From the NCBI RefSeq assembly GCF_023221595.1, contig NZ_CP096563.1, positions 434,001 to 498,000 on the forward strand: a stretch of DNA of 64,000 nucleotides, written 5' to 3'. This document shows positions 33,206 through 42,221 of the stretch, piece by piece. A program made the translations under genes and the position numbers. Under the pieces are notes generated by a model, which was not told the origin of the DNA, did no database searches, and worked only from the letters and a program-made list of their open reading frames with translations. Source of the DNA: Rhodococcus qingshengii JCM 15477. Lineage in GTDB: Bacteria > Actinomycetota > Actinomycetes > Mycobacteriales > Mycobacteriaceae. Position 1 is the first letter of the stretch. Every line of letters begins with the position of its first letter.

Positions 33206-34414
33206 ATGAGCGAGCGGATCACCTACGCCAGGGCCACCCACGGCGAGGAAGAAATACAGGCTGTTGTCGACGTCTTGCGCAGCGGGCATCAAGGATTGCG
33301 CATCGGCAAGAACGTCTTCGAGATGGAAGAACGTATCGCGGCCTTGGCCGGCAAGAAGTTCGGCGTCATGTGCAACTCGGGATCCTCGGGTTTGTACTTG
33401 GCAGTCGAGCTGCTCGGACTGCCTGCCGGCAGTGAGATCATCACGTCGCCGTTGACGTTCTCCACCGACATCGCACCGATCGTGCGTGCCGGTCTGGTGC
33501 CGGTGTTCGTGGACGTGGAACCCAACACGTTCAACGTCGACGTCACCAAGATCGAGGCAATGGTCACCGAGAAGACCGGTGCCATCCTGATGCCGAACCT
33601 CGCCGGCAACTGCCCGGACTGGGACGTCATTCGTGATATCGCTGATCGCCATGGACTCAAAGTGATCGAGGATTCGTGTGACGCGATCGGCGCCACGCTC
33701 CGCGGTACTCCCACCGGGTCTCGGGCGGACATCGTCGTCACCAGTTTCTCGATGGCACACATCATCACGTGCGCGGGAACCGGTGGAATGGTGTGCGTCG
33801 ACGACGAAGCCAGCCGTGACAAGGCGTTGCTGCTTCGCCGCTGGGGCCGTCGTAGCGAGCCGAACCTGTTCGGCAGTACCAAGTCCGGCCGAGTCTTCCG
33901 TGAAGAACTCGACGGCGTCGACTACGACAACGACTTCATCTTCGAGCTCATGTCGTGGAACTTCGAGCCCTCCGAACTTGGCGCAGCTTACGGCGTCGTG
34001 CAGCTCGACAAGCTGGAACAGAACTACAAGACGCGTAAGGCAACATTTGCGGCCTTCTCGGCGGCATACGGCGCCCATCCTGAATTCTTCACGACGCCGG
34101 TAGAACTCGACGGTCTCGACACGGCGTGGCTGTGTTACCCGGTGATGATCAACGAGAACGCCCCCTTCACGCGCAGCGACCTGCAGGAAGCCATCGAGGC
34201 CGACGGCATCGACACCCGAACCGTGTGGAGCGGCAACGTCACTCGTCACCCCATGATGAACAACATCGAATTTCGCCAGCCGGCCGAAGGTTTGCCGGAA
34301 GCGGACGCAGTTTTTGCCCGCGGCATGACACTCGGCATGAGCCACGGTTTGCGTGACGACGAAGTTGCTCGGATTGCGGAGAGCATCAATCGCTTCGCCG
34401 CGAAGTGGAAGTAG
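33206..34414 (+). CDS. DegT/StrS-fold PMP-dependent dehydratase-like enzyme with Lys-to-His change
   Basis: This 402-residue protein has the aspartate-aminotransferase fold. N-terminal signatures include CNSGSSGLYLAVELL and FVDVEPNTFNVD; the PLP-binding Asp lies in VIEDSCDAIGA. Where DegT aminotransferases carry the Schiff-base lysine (SFxxxK), this protein reads SFSMAHIIT with His185. That change is the mark of the sugar 3-dehydratases ColD and RfbH (E1), whose sequences also have EDxCDALG. The Fe-S cysteines of RfbH are missing, as in ColD. It is therefore more likely a PMP-dependent dehydratase than an aminotransferase. No sugar-nucleotide genes are nearby; it sits inside a CoA-catabolic operon. 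The ATG follows CAGGA. Confidence 0.83.
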   Translation: MSERITYARATHGEEEIQAVVDVLRSGHQGLRIGKNVFEMEERIAALAGKKFGVMCNSGSSGLYLAVELLGLPAGSEIITSPLTFSTDIAPIVRAGLVPVFVDVEPNTFNVDVTKIEAMVTEKTGAILMPNLAGNCPDWDVIRDIADRHGLKVIEDSCDAIGATLRGTPTGSRADIVVTSFSMAHIITCAGTGGMVCVDDEASRDKALLLRRWGRRSEPNLFGSTKSGRVFREELDGVDYDNDFIFELMSWNFEPSELGAAYGVVQLDKLEQNYKTRKATFAAFSAAYGAHPEFFTTPVELDGLDTAWLCYPVMINENAPFTRSDLQEAIEADGIDTRTVWSGNVTRHPMMNNIEFRQPAEGLPEADAVFARGMTLGMSHGLRDDEVARIAESINRFAAKWK

Positions 34415-34415
34415 C

Positions 34416-35270
34416 ATGACCGATCGCTTCGAAGGACGCCGAGCGCTTGTCACCGGTTCCAGCCGCGGAATCGGTGCAGGCGTCGCAGAGAGGCTGGCAG
34501 CGGAAGGCGCTGACGTCGCTCTCGTGGCCCGGACGCTCGGTGCACACGCAACCCTGCCGGGCAGTCTCGAAGAGACTGCGGCTCGAATTGCCAAGTACGG
34601 AAACAAAGTCGAGATAGTTGTCGCAGATCTGACGGACGAGCAGCAGCGCGACACCGTTGTGCCGCTGGCGATCGAGAAGCTTGGCGGGACGATCGACATC
34701 CGGGTGAACAACGCGGCAGCGGCGATCTATCAGCCGCTCTCGGATTACCCACTGCGGCGGCGACGGTTGATGTTCGAGGCAAATGTCCATGCACCGCTCG
34801 ATCTGATGCAAGCCGTGGTGCCGGGGATGGTGGCAAACGGATACGGCTGGATCGTGAACGTGTCCAGTGGCACCGTCAAGCCGTGGCATGGCCCGCCGTT
34901 CACGTGGGTCGAACCGGGAACTGCCATGACCGTGTACGGCGCGTCCAAAGCAGCGCTCAACAGGATGAGCAACGGCATGGGCGTGGAACTCTACGGCCAG
35001 GGGGTTCGCGTCAACACGGTTCAACCGCGGGCAGCGGTGCTCAGTGAGGGCGCCAGAGTCCTGGTCGGTGAGACTATCCGGCCGGATCAGGTCGAATCTA
35101 TGGAAGAAATGGTGGAAGCGGTCACAGCGCTGTGTGATTGCGACACCGAGTTCACCGCGCGCTCGAGCGTCAGCTTGGACCTGATCGACGAGTGGTCCCT
35201 GACCGTGCGTGGTCTGGACGGCGCAGCATTACCGGAGAACCCAGCATTACGAACCGAGGAGTTGGCATGA
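34416..35270 (+). CDS. Short-chain dehydrogenase/reductase
   Basis: This 284-residue classical SDR has the NAD(P) loop TGSSRGIGAGVAE at about 10-22, the NNAA motif, the catalytic Ser in VNVSSGT, and YGASK with the catalytic Tyr and Lys. It is slightly longer than the usual 250 residues. The start at 34416 is one base after the stop of the DegT-like gene, with GGAAG just upstream. Its stop overlaps the thiolase start by 4 bp. In the operon it could oxidise a hydroxyl to a ketone, or reduce the ketone left by the aldolase or by the DegT-like dehydratase. Confidence 0.87.
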   Translation: MTDRFEGRRALVTGSSRGIGAGVAERLAAEGADVALVARTLGAHATLPGSLEETAARIAKYGNKVEIVVADLTDEQQRDTVVPLAIEKLGGTIDIRVNNAAAAIYQPLSDYPLRRRRLMFEANVHAPLDLMQAVVPGMVANGYGWIVNVSSGTVKPWHGPPFTWVEPGTAMTVYGASKAALNRMSNGMGVELYGQGVRVNTVQPRAAVLSEGARVLVGETIRPDQVESMEEMVEAVTALCDCDTEFTARSSVSLDLIDEWSLTVRGLDGAALPENPALRTEELA

Positions 35271-36397
35271 AGCCCGTCATCGTTGACGCAGCACGAACGC
35301 CGTTCGGCAAGCGTGAGGGTTGGCTGTCCGGAGTCCACGCGGCGGAACTGTTGGGTTATGCGCAGAAAGGCGTGCTGGATCGGGTGGGCGTGGATCCTGG
35401 CGCGGTCGACCAGGTCATCGGCGGCTGTGTGACGCCTCTCGGTGAGCAGTTCGGAAACATCGTGCGTACGTCCTGGATGCATGCGGGCCTTCCGTTGGAA
35501 GCGGGCTGCACCACGATCGACGCGCAGTGCGGAACCGCGCAGCAATCGGTGCAGTTGATTGCCGGGCAGATTGCCATCGGTGCAGTCGACGTGGGTGTGG
35601 CGTGCGGTGTGGAACTGATGTCGCGGGCACCACTCACCTACAAGGTGGGTACCGGCCTCGGAACACCACGTCCGGAGTCGTGGTCACTCGATACCGTCGA
35701 CCAGTACACCGCAGCGGATCGGATTGCTGTCAAGCGCGGTTTCAGCCGCGAGGATCTCGACTCCTTCGGGCTGCGCTCGCAGCAGCGAGCCGCAGCAGCA
35801 TGGGAGGCAGGACGCTTCGACTCGCACATCATCGATGTGGTCGCTCCGGGCTCTGACGCTCCGGTTCATCGGGATCAGGGTCTGCGCGAATCGAGTCTCG
35901 AAGGACTCGCGAAACTGCGGACCGTTCAAGAGGGCGGATTGCACACCGCTGGAACGTCTTCGCAGGTCTCGGACGGTGCGAGTGCCGCTCTGCTGATGTC
36001 CGAGGATCGAGCCAGGATGCTCGGGGTGCGGCCGCGGGCAAAGATATTGGCGCAGTGCGTCATTGGCGGAGACATCGAGTTCATGCTCGACGGTCCCGTG
36101 GACGCGGCAAACATCGTGCTCGGCCGCACCGGTCTGACGATCGACGACATCGACCTGTTCGAGGTCAACGAGGCATTTGCTTCGGTACCGATGTCGTTCG
36201 CGCAGGTTCACGGCGTCGATCCCGAATTGCTGAACGTCAACGGTGGTGCAATCGCGCTGGGCCACCCGGCCGGTGCAACCGGAATCAGACTGTTGGCCAA
36301 TGTCATCGACGAACTGGAGCGTCGGGACAAGTCCATCGCACTGATCGCGATCTGCGCGTCCGCCGCAACAACCTGCCTGATTCTCGAACGCATCTGA
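35267..36397 (+). CDS. Acetyl-CoA acyltransferase (thiolase) with altered C-terminal motif
   Basis: This 376-residue thiolase has the nucleophilic cysteine in DAQCGTAQQS, NEAFAS, and GGAIALGHPAGATG. At the C-terminus, where the usual motif is CxGGGMG, this protein reads CASAATTCLIL: the cysteine is kept but the glycine loop is lost. That may change the oxyanion hole or substrate scope. It overlaps the SDR gene by 4 bp and has GAGGAG upstream. In the operon it would remove a two- or three-carbon unit as acetyl- or propionyl-CoA in a beta-oxidation round separate from the Ltp2-like cleavage. Confidence 0.87.
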   Translation: MKPVIVDAARTPFGKREGWLSGVHAAELLGYAQKGVLDRVGVDPGAVDQVIGGCVTPLGEQFGNIVRTSWMHAGLPLEAGCTTIDAQCGTAQQSVQLIAGQIAIGAVDVGVACGVELMSRAPLTYKVGTGLGTPRPESWSLDTVDQYTAADRIAVKRGFSREDLDSFGLRSQQRAAAAWEAGRFDSHIIDVVAPGSDAPVHRDQGLRESSLEGLAKLRTVQEGGLHTAGTSSQVSDGASAALLMSEDRARMLGVRPRAKILAQCVIGGDIEFMLDGPVDAANIVLGRTGLTIDDIDLFEVNEAFASVPMSFAQVHGVDPELLNVNGGAIALGHPAGATGIRLLANVIDELERRDKSIALIAICASAATTCLILERI

Positions 36398-36424
36398 CAA
36401 GAACCGAAGATTGAGGAACCTGCC

Positions 36425-38635
36425 ATGGCACTGCCCCTGCTCGAAGATCACCGTGACCTGGCGGAAGCGGTAGCCGCATTCGCGAACCGCTTCGGTGGAA
36501 TCGCCGATACGCGGAGCAACGTCAAGCGGTACGCCGCCGGTGATCGGCCGGACTCGTGGGATGGATTGGTCCGTCAGGGACTGCACGCAGTGCACCTGCC
36601 GGAGCAGTACGGCGGTGACGGGGCAGGGCTTGCCGAACTGGCGGTGGTAGTCGAGCAATTGGGTGATGCGCTTTACCCGGGGCCGTACGTTCCGACGGTC
36701 ATCGCCAGTGGGATCCTCGCGAAAGCTGCCGGCCCGGCTGCGGAATCAATGCTGATCGAATTGGCCACCGGCGCAACCGGAGCAGTCTGCACCGGCGTGG
36801 GATTGCGCGCGGCTCGCAGCGATGCAGGGTGGACCGTGAGCGGTTCTGCCGACCCGGCTCTAGGTCTACCCGGAGCCGATGTCGTTCTCGTGCAAGCGAA
36901 CAGCGAAGACGGCGAGTTGTGGTTCCGGCTCGAGCAGTCGTCTTCCGCTGCGGTGGAGGTCGAAGACGGAGTGGATCTGACACGCTCGATCGGGACGCTG
37001 ACGTTGACCGATCACAAGGTCGACGCTGGGCTGATCGTCGAGGGTCTCCAGGCGCACCGAGTCGAACTGATCGTCAACACGGTGTTGGCTGCGGAGGCGA
37101 GCGGTATCGCCGGGTGGGCGCTACGCACCGCGGTCGACTACGTGAAGTCCCGGCAGCAGTTCGGCCGTCCGGTCGGAAGCTTCCAGGCAGTTCAGCACAA
37201 GGCGGCCATGATGCTGGTCCGCTCCGAGATTGCCTGTGCCGCAGCGTGGGACGCAGCTCGGTCCGAAGAGCACGGCGAGGATCAGCAGAGACTTGTCTCG
37301 GCTCAAGCTGCGTTGGCCGCTTTGCCCGTCGGCATCGAGAACGCCCTCGAATGTGTCACGTTGCTCGGCGGAATCGGATTCACTTGGGAGCATGACGCGC
37401 ATCTGTACTGGCGCCGGGCAATCAGTATCGCTGCGGTGGCGGGTTCCGAGGTGAAGTGGGCACACACGTTGGGAGACCGGTCTGCCGATTCGGAACGGGA
37501 TTTCTCCTTTGTAGACCCGGACATGCTGCCTGAACTACGAGAGCAGGTTCGCAGGGTTCTGGACGAGGTTGCGCTGCTGCCCGACGACGGAACCACCAGC
37601 GCCAGTTGGGCGCCGGCCAAGGGGAGCGCTCGACGCGCCCGATTTGCCGACGCCAAACTGGTAGCCCCGCACTATCGGGCGCCGTACGGGCTGGGAGCAG
37701 GACCGAGAGAACAGGCCGTCATCGCACACGAATTCGCGATGCGAGGTTGGGCTCAACCGTCCACGGTGATCGGGGAATGGGTGCTGCCCACGATTCTCGA
37801 ACACGGCAACGCCGAGCAGCAGGACAGGTTCGTCGAGCCTTCGCTGCGCGCCGACATCATCTGGTGCCAGCTGTTCAGTGAGCCGGGCGCGGGATCAGAC
37901 CTGGCCGGTCTGAGCACGAAAGCGCGCAAGGTCGACGGTGGCTGGGTCCTGTCGGGTCAGAAAGTGTGGAACTCGGGCGCGCACGAGGCCGATTGGGGAG
38001 TATGCCTGGCGCGTTCCGACGCCGACGCTCCGAAACATCGTGGGCTGTCGTACTTCCTGGTCGACATGACCTCGAAAGGTATCGACGTACGTCCGCTGAA
38101 ACAAGCCACCGGTAAGTCGGAGTTCAACGAGGTATTCCTCGACGACGTCTTCGTCCCGGACGACTGCCTGGTGGCGGAGCCGGGGCAAGGGTGGAAGCTT
38201 GCTGCGACAACGCTGTCCAACGAACGCCTGAGTATGGGCAGCACGCTGCACCACGGTTCGAGTCGGCTGTTCCGTCAGGTTATCGCCGACGCGAGCCACG
38301 ACTGCCCTCGCGAAGACGCAGTGGAGGGCCTCGGCCGCAGTATCTCTCGTGAGTTGGCACTGTCCGCGATGAATCTACGCGGGGTGTCGGCGCGACTGGC
38401 GGGTCAGGAACCGGGCTCCGAGATCAGCGTGTCGAAGGTGTACAACGCCCTGGCGCAGCGTGAGGGCTCGCGGGATCTGTTGCGACTGCTCGGACCTCGT
38501 GCCGCCGTTGTCGACCCGTCGGCGAATTACGCGATAGACCACATCGGACTTCCCTCGATTCTGTTCGGCGGCGGAACCGTCGAAATTCAACTCAACGTCA
38601 TCGCGCAGCGCGTACTCGGCCTGCCGCGTTCGTAG
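36425..38635 (+). CDS. Fused double acyl-CoA dehydrogenase (FadE34/CasC-like)
   Basis: This 736-residue protein is made of two complete acyl-CoA dehydrogenase units in tandem. The first spans residues 1 to about 370 (ending LLGGIGFTWEHDAHLYWRR) and the second about 395-736 (CQLFSEPGAGSDLAGL, SGQKVWNSGA, and LFGGGTVEIQLNVIA near the end). This fusion is typical of FadE34 (ChsE3) and CasC, the dehydrogenases for steroid and bile-acid side chains, where one half has lost activity and the pair mimics the heteromeric ChsE1-ChsE2 enzyme. It supports a polycyclic substrate for this operon. Usual length for the fused family is 700-750 residues. Confidence 0.88.
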   Translation: MALPLLEDHRDLAEAVAAFANRFGGIADTRSNVKRYAAGDRPDSWDGLVRQGLHAVHLPEQYGGDGAGLAELAVVVEQLGDALYPGPYVPTVIASGILAKAAGPAAESMLIELATGATGAVCTGVGLRAARSDAGWTVSGSADPALGLPGADVVLVQANSEDGELWFRLEQSSSAAVEVEDGVDLTRSIGTLTLTDHKVDAGLIVEGLQAHRVELIVNTVLAAEASGIAGWALRTAVDYVKSRQQFGRPVGSFQAVQHKAAMMLVRSEIACAAAWDAARSEEHGEDQQRLVSAQAALAALPVGIENALECVTLLGGIGFTWEHDAHLYWRRAISIAAVAGSEVKWAHTLGDRSADSERDFSFVDPDMLPELREQVRRVLDEVALLPDDGTTSASWAPAKGSARRARFADAKLVAPHYRAPYGLGAGPREQAVIAHEFAMRGWAQPSTVIGEWVLPTILEHGNAEQQDRFVEPSLRADIIWCQLFSEPGAGSDLAGLSTKARKVDGGWVLSGQKVWNSGAHEADWGVCLARSDADAPKHRGLSYFLVDMTSKGIDVRPLKQATGKSEFNEVFLDDVFVPDDCLVAEPGQGWKLAATTLSNERLSMGSTLHHGSSRLFRQVIADASHDCPREDAVEGLGRSISRELALSAMNLRGVSARLAGQEPGSEISVSKVYNALAQREGSRDLLRLLGPRAAVVDPSANYAIDHIGLPSILFGGGTVEIQLNVIAQRVLGLPRS

Positions 38636-38652
38636 ATCTTAGGAGTTTCACC

Positions 38653-39858
38653 ATGTACTTGGATTTGTCGGAGGAGTCGAAGACTCTGCGCAAGGAATTG
38701 CGGGCGTACTTCGCGGAGATCATCAACGACGAAGACCGCCGTGCTCTCGTGGATCAGACCGAAGGCGGCCCCGTCTTCGATCGCATTCTGCGCCGAATGG
38801 GTAAAGACGGTTGGCTGGGCTTGGGGTGGCCGGAGGAATTCGGCGGTCGGGGCGAGAACCCCGAAGCTCTGTACGTGTTCTACGACGAGGTGATTCGCGC
38901 CAATGCGCCGCTGTCGCTGGTCACGCTGAACACCGTCGGACCCGCTCTGATCAAGCACGGGACGCAAGCTCAGAAGGACTTCTTCCTGCGTCCGATCCTG
39001 GCGGGCGAGTTGATCTTTGCCATCGGCTACACCGAACCCAATGCGGGCACCGACCTCGCGGCACTCGAAACACGCGCCCGCATCGAGGGTGACGAGCTTG
39101 TCATCAACGGCAACAAGATCTTCACCAGCGCCGGTGTGTTTGCCGACTGGGTCTGGCTTGCCGTTCGCACCGATCCCGACGCGCCGACGCATCAGGGCAT
39201 TTCCGTGGTCCTGGTACCGACCAGCTCGCCGGGGTTCTCGGTCACCGAAATTCACACCGTGGGCGGAATCAGCACTTCGGCAACCTATTACGAAGATGTT
39301 CGGGTGCCGATCACCAATGTCGTCGGTGAGCTCAATCAAGGGTGGAAGCTCATCACCAACCAGCTCAACCACGAACGTGTTGCCCTGGCGGCACGCGGTG
39401 GTATAGCCAACGAGCTCTTTGCCGAGGTGGTCGAATGGGCAAAGACCGAACCCGCCGGTGACGGCCACGTCTACGACATCGACTGGGTACGTGAGAAATT
39501 GGCGGAAGTCTACGCGCTGCTCAGTGCTGCCGACCTGATGAACCTGCGACTGGTGGCGGACGTCGCCGCCAACACCTTGGGCGGCGGGGATTCGGCCGCG
39601 GCCAAGATCTTCGGTACCGAAGCCGTCGTCAGTGCGTACGGCATGCTGCAGGAAGTGCTGGGCGCCAAGGGCTTACTGCGCCCCGGCACACCCGGAGCGG
39701 TACTGGAAGGGCGGGTCGAGAACCTGGGTCGACGCGCCCAGAACAACACCTTCGGCGGTGGTACCAACGAAGTGATGCGTGAAATCGTCGCCGCAAAATG
39801 TCTGGGCATGGCGCTTGCTGCGCGTCGCCGACCCGCTGCACAGAACGAAAAGAGCTGA
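38653..39858 (+). CDS. Acyl-CoA dehydrogenase, ChsE-type subunit A
   Basis: This 401-residue acyl-CoA dehydrogenase contains IGYTEPNAGTDLAALETRA (flavin/substrate region), INGNKIFTSAG, and the C-terminal TFGGGTNEVMREIVA that contacts FAD. It is the size and type of one subunit of the alpha2beta2 steroid dehydrogenases such as ChsE1-ChsE2. The other subunit is probably the next gene, which starts 1 bp after this stop. The complex would introduce the 2,3 double bond in the acyl-CoA that the ChsH-like pair hydrates. The ATG follows AGGAG. Confidence 0.86.
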   Translation: MYLDLSEESKTLRKELRAYFAEIINDEDRRALVDQTEGGPVFDRILRRMGKDGWLGLGWPEEFGGRGENPEALYVFYDEVIRANAPLSLVTLNTVGPALIKHGTQAQKDFFLRPILAGELIFAIGYTEPNAGTDLAALETRARIEGDELVINGNKIFTSAGVFADWVWLAVRTDPDAPTHQGISVVLVPTSSPGFSVTEIHTVGGISTSATYYEDVRVPITNVVGELNQGWKLITNQLNHERVALAARGGIANELFAEVVEWAKTEPAGDGHVYDIDWVREKLAEVYALLSAADLMNLRLVADVAANTLGGGDSAAAKIFGTEAVVSAYGMLQEVLGAKGLLRPGTPGAVLEGRVENLGRRAQNNTFGGGTNEVMREIVAAKCLGMALAARRRPAAQNEKS

Positions 39859-39859
39859 C

Positions 39860-40987
39860 ATGGAATTCGAATTCGACGACAACTTGTCCGCGGTGCGGGA
39901 TCTGAGTGAATCGATCTTCTCGGCGAAGTCCGGAGTGGACCGCCTGCGGGAAGTGGAGGGCGCCGGCGGTTTCGACGCCGAACTGTGGAAGCTCCTCGCC
40001 GACTCCGACGTTCTGGGAATTCCTCTGCCAGAGGAAGTCGGGGGAGCGGGACTCGGAATGCTAGGCCTGGCAGCGGTGCTCGAACAACAAGGCCGCCGGG
40101 TCGCCCAGGTGCCGCTCTGGTCGGTGATTTCGACGGCAGCGCTGCCGATTGCCGAGTTCGGCAGTACGGAGCAGAAAGCGTCGTGGCTTCCGGGACTGCT
40201 CGACGGCTCGGTGATCGTCACCGGCGCCTTCGACACCGGTTACAACGCCGAGACGGCAGTTCGCGCCGAGCCGGCTCCTGACGGCTGGGTTCTGTCGGGC
40301 CACGTCGACTCCGTACCGGCCGCCGAGTTCGCTGCCGCACTGGTGGTTCCGGTGACGATGCCGGACGGCAGTGTCACCGTGATGATCGTGCCGACGGACC
40401 GGGACGCGCTGGTGCGTACACCGCTTGCGGTGACGAACCGCGAGAGCAACAGCGCTGTGCAGTTCGACGGGGTTGCGGTTACTGCAGCTGACGCACTTCC
40501 CGCGGACGGCGCGGTGGTTCGAGACTGGACGTTACGACGTGCGCGGGTCGCTCTGGCGGCCCTGGCTACCGGCGTCTGCGAGGAAGCGCTGGCGATGACG
40601 GCGAAATACACCTCCGAGCGAGTGCAATTCGGACGTCCACTCTCGACCAACCAGGCAGTTGCCGTCCGGGCCGCCGACGCGTACCTCGACACCGAGAGCA
40701 CAAGATTGACCACCCACCGCGCTGCCTGGCTGATGGACAGCGGAGTCGAGAGTGAAGCGGAAGCGGCTGCGCTGGTCGCCAAATGGTGGGCGTCGCGCGG
40801 CGGTTTGCGCGTGGTGCACGCGACCCAGCACATGCACGGCGGAATCGGCGCGGATGTCGACTATCCGATTCACCGCTATTTCCTGTGGGGACGGCAGATC
40901 GCCTTCACTTTGGGGAGCGCGGGGGCGATAGGCGCCGAACTCGCCGATCAGTTGGAGATCCGAGCCCAGATCGGGGCGTCGGCGTGA
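39860..40987 (+). CDS. Acyl-CoA dehydrogenase, ChsE-type subunit B
   Basis: This 375-residue acyl-CoA dehydrogenase-like protein starts directly after the previous stop codon. Its C-terminal block HATQHMHGGIGADVDYPIHRY is typical of the FadE28-type partner subunits, and the N-terminal half is more diverged from catalytic family members. I infer that it forms a heteromer with 38653-39858, one subunit supplying the base and the other completing the FAD site. It is the last clear gene of the catabolic operon; the next gene (LtrA-like) lies 66 bp on and seems independent. Confidence 0.85.
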   Translation: MEFEFDDNLSAVRDLSESIFSAKSGVDRLREVEGAGGFDAELWKLLADSDVLGIPLPEEVGGAGLGMLGLAAVLEQQGRRVAQVPLWSVISTAALPIAEFGSTEQKASWLPGLLDGSVIVTGAFDTGYNAETAVRAEPAPDGWVLSGHVDSVPAAEFAAALVVPVTMPDGSVTVMIVPTDRDALVRTPLAVTNRESNSAVQFDGVAVTAADALPADGAVVRDWTLRRARVALAALATGVCEEALAMTAKYTSERVQFGRPLSTNQAVAVRAADAYLDTESTRLTTHRAAWLMDSGVESEAEAAALVAKWWASRGGLRVVHATQHMHGGIGADVDYPIHRYFLWGRQIAFTLGSAGAIGAELADQLEIRAQIGASA

Positions 40988-41053
40988 ATATCTGAGACGA
41001 CAGGTTCCAGTCACGGGCAGCGCGTCGGCAATCATCGCGCTACTCTGCCCTTC

Positions 41054-42217
41054 GTGAATCGCACTAGTTCGTTCATCAGGCCGTTGGTTCCGCGGGACCC
41101 GCACGAGCCGCACCGGGTGGCGACGCCGCTCGAACTGCTCACCGATCTCTGCTTCGTCGTGGCGGTCGCTCAAGCGGCCACCGGTCTGCACCACGCGATC
41201 AGCGAAGGGCATGCGGCTTCGGGCGTCGGGCACTTCGCGATGGCTTTCTTCGCGATCTGGTGGACGTGGCTGAATTTCACGTGGTTCACCTCGGCGTACG
41301 ACAACGACGACGGAATCGCCCGGCTGCTGACCATCTTCCAGATCCTCGGATCGCTGGTCCTTGCAGCCGGCATCGTCCGCTTCTTCAACGACGACGCCCT
41401 GCTGATCATCGTCGGCTACGTCATCATGCGAATAGCCCTGGTCATCCAATGGCTCAGGGTCTCGCGGAACGACCCCGAACATGCGCTCACGGCGCGTCGA
41501 TACGCTCTCGGAATCGTGTTGGTCCAGATCGGTTGGATCGGTTTCTACTTCGTGCCGTCCGCCGTTTACGTCCCGACGTTCCTGGTGTTGGTTCTGTGCG
41601 AATTCGCGGTACCGATCTGGTCGGAGAAGCCGGGCATGACGCCGTGGCACCCGCATCACATCGCGGAGCGGTACTCGTTGTTCTTCATCATCGTTCTGGG
41701 CGAGACGATCCTTTCGACCACCATCGCGATTCAGGACGCCGTGGACGGTGAGCATCCGGCAGCGCAGGTCACCTACGTCGTGATCGGCGGCATTCTGATT
41801 GTCTTCAGCCTGTGGTGGTTGTACTTCCAACGCAATGCAGGCGAAGTGATCGGCGGTGACAACGTCTCACCCTTCGTCTGGGGGTTCGGTCACTACTTCA
41901 TCTTCGCCGCCGCTGCCGCCATCGGTGCGGGGTTGGCCTCGCGCGTCGACTTCTGGACTCATCACGGTGACGGCAGCGCGTTGGTGACGGGTGCTGCCGT
42001 CACCGTTCCGGTCGCGGTCATCCTTGCCGCCTTGTGGTTCATCCACATTCGACTACACGACTCCTCGGTACGCACCCTCGTGCCGTTCTCGGTCGCGATA
42101 GTCGTCGTGCTCGGTGGTACCTACACCGCGGTGCCCGAACTGGTCGCGGGACTGGCCTGCGCCGCGCTGTTGGCCGTGGAACTGATTCTGACCGAGGGCA
42201 AATCCGAAACCGTCTGA
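41054..42217 (+). CDS. LtrA family membrane protein (low temperature requirement A)
   Basis: This 387-residue membrane protein has about ten hydrophobic helices. The N-terminal block HRVATPLELLTDLCFVVAVAQ is the LtrA family signature. LtrA was named from a Listeria mutant unable to grow in the cold; its biochemical role is unknown. The start is a GTG with no ribosome-binding site, and TACTCT lies about seven bases upstream, which suggests a leaderless transcript. The gene ends 4 bp from the end of the convergent VWA lipoprotein gene. Confidence 0.87.
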   Translation: MNRTSSFIRPLVPRDPHEPHRVATPLELLTDLCFVVAVAQAATGLHHAISEGHAASGVGHFAMAFFAIWWTWLNFTWFTSAYDNDDGIARLLTIFQILGSLVLAAGIVRFFNDDALLIIVGYVIMRIALVIQWLRVSRNDPEHALTARRYALGIVLVQIGWIGFYFVPSAVYVPTFLVLVLCEFAVPIWSEKPGMTPWHPHHIAERYSLFFIIVLGETILSTTIAIQDAVDGEHPAAQVTYVVIGGILIVFSLWWLYFQRNAGEVIGGDNVSPFVWGFGHYFIFAAAAAIGAGLASRVDFWTHHGDGSALVTGAAVTVPVAVILAALWFIHIRLHDSSVRTLVPFSVAIVVVLGGTYTAVPELVAGLACAALLAVELILTEGKSETV

Positions 42218-42221
42218 GCGC

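Noticed and set aside
33206..34414. Ordinary aminotransferase
   Set aside because: The PLP lysine position reads His in SFSMAHIIT, as in ColD and RfbH dehydratases, so an aminotransferase label would mislead.
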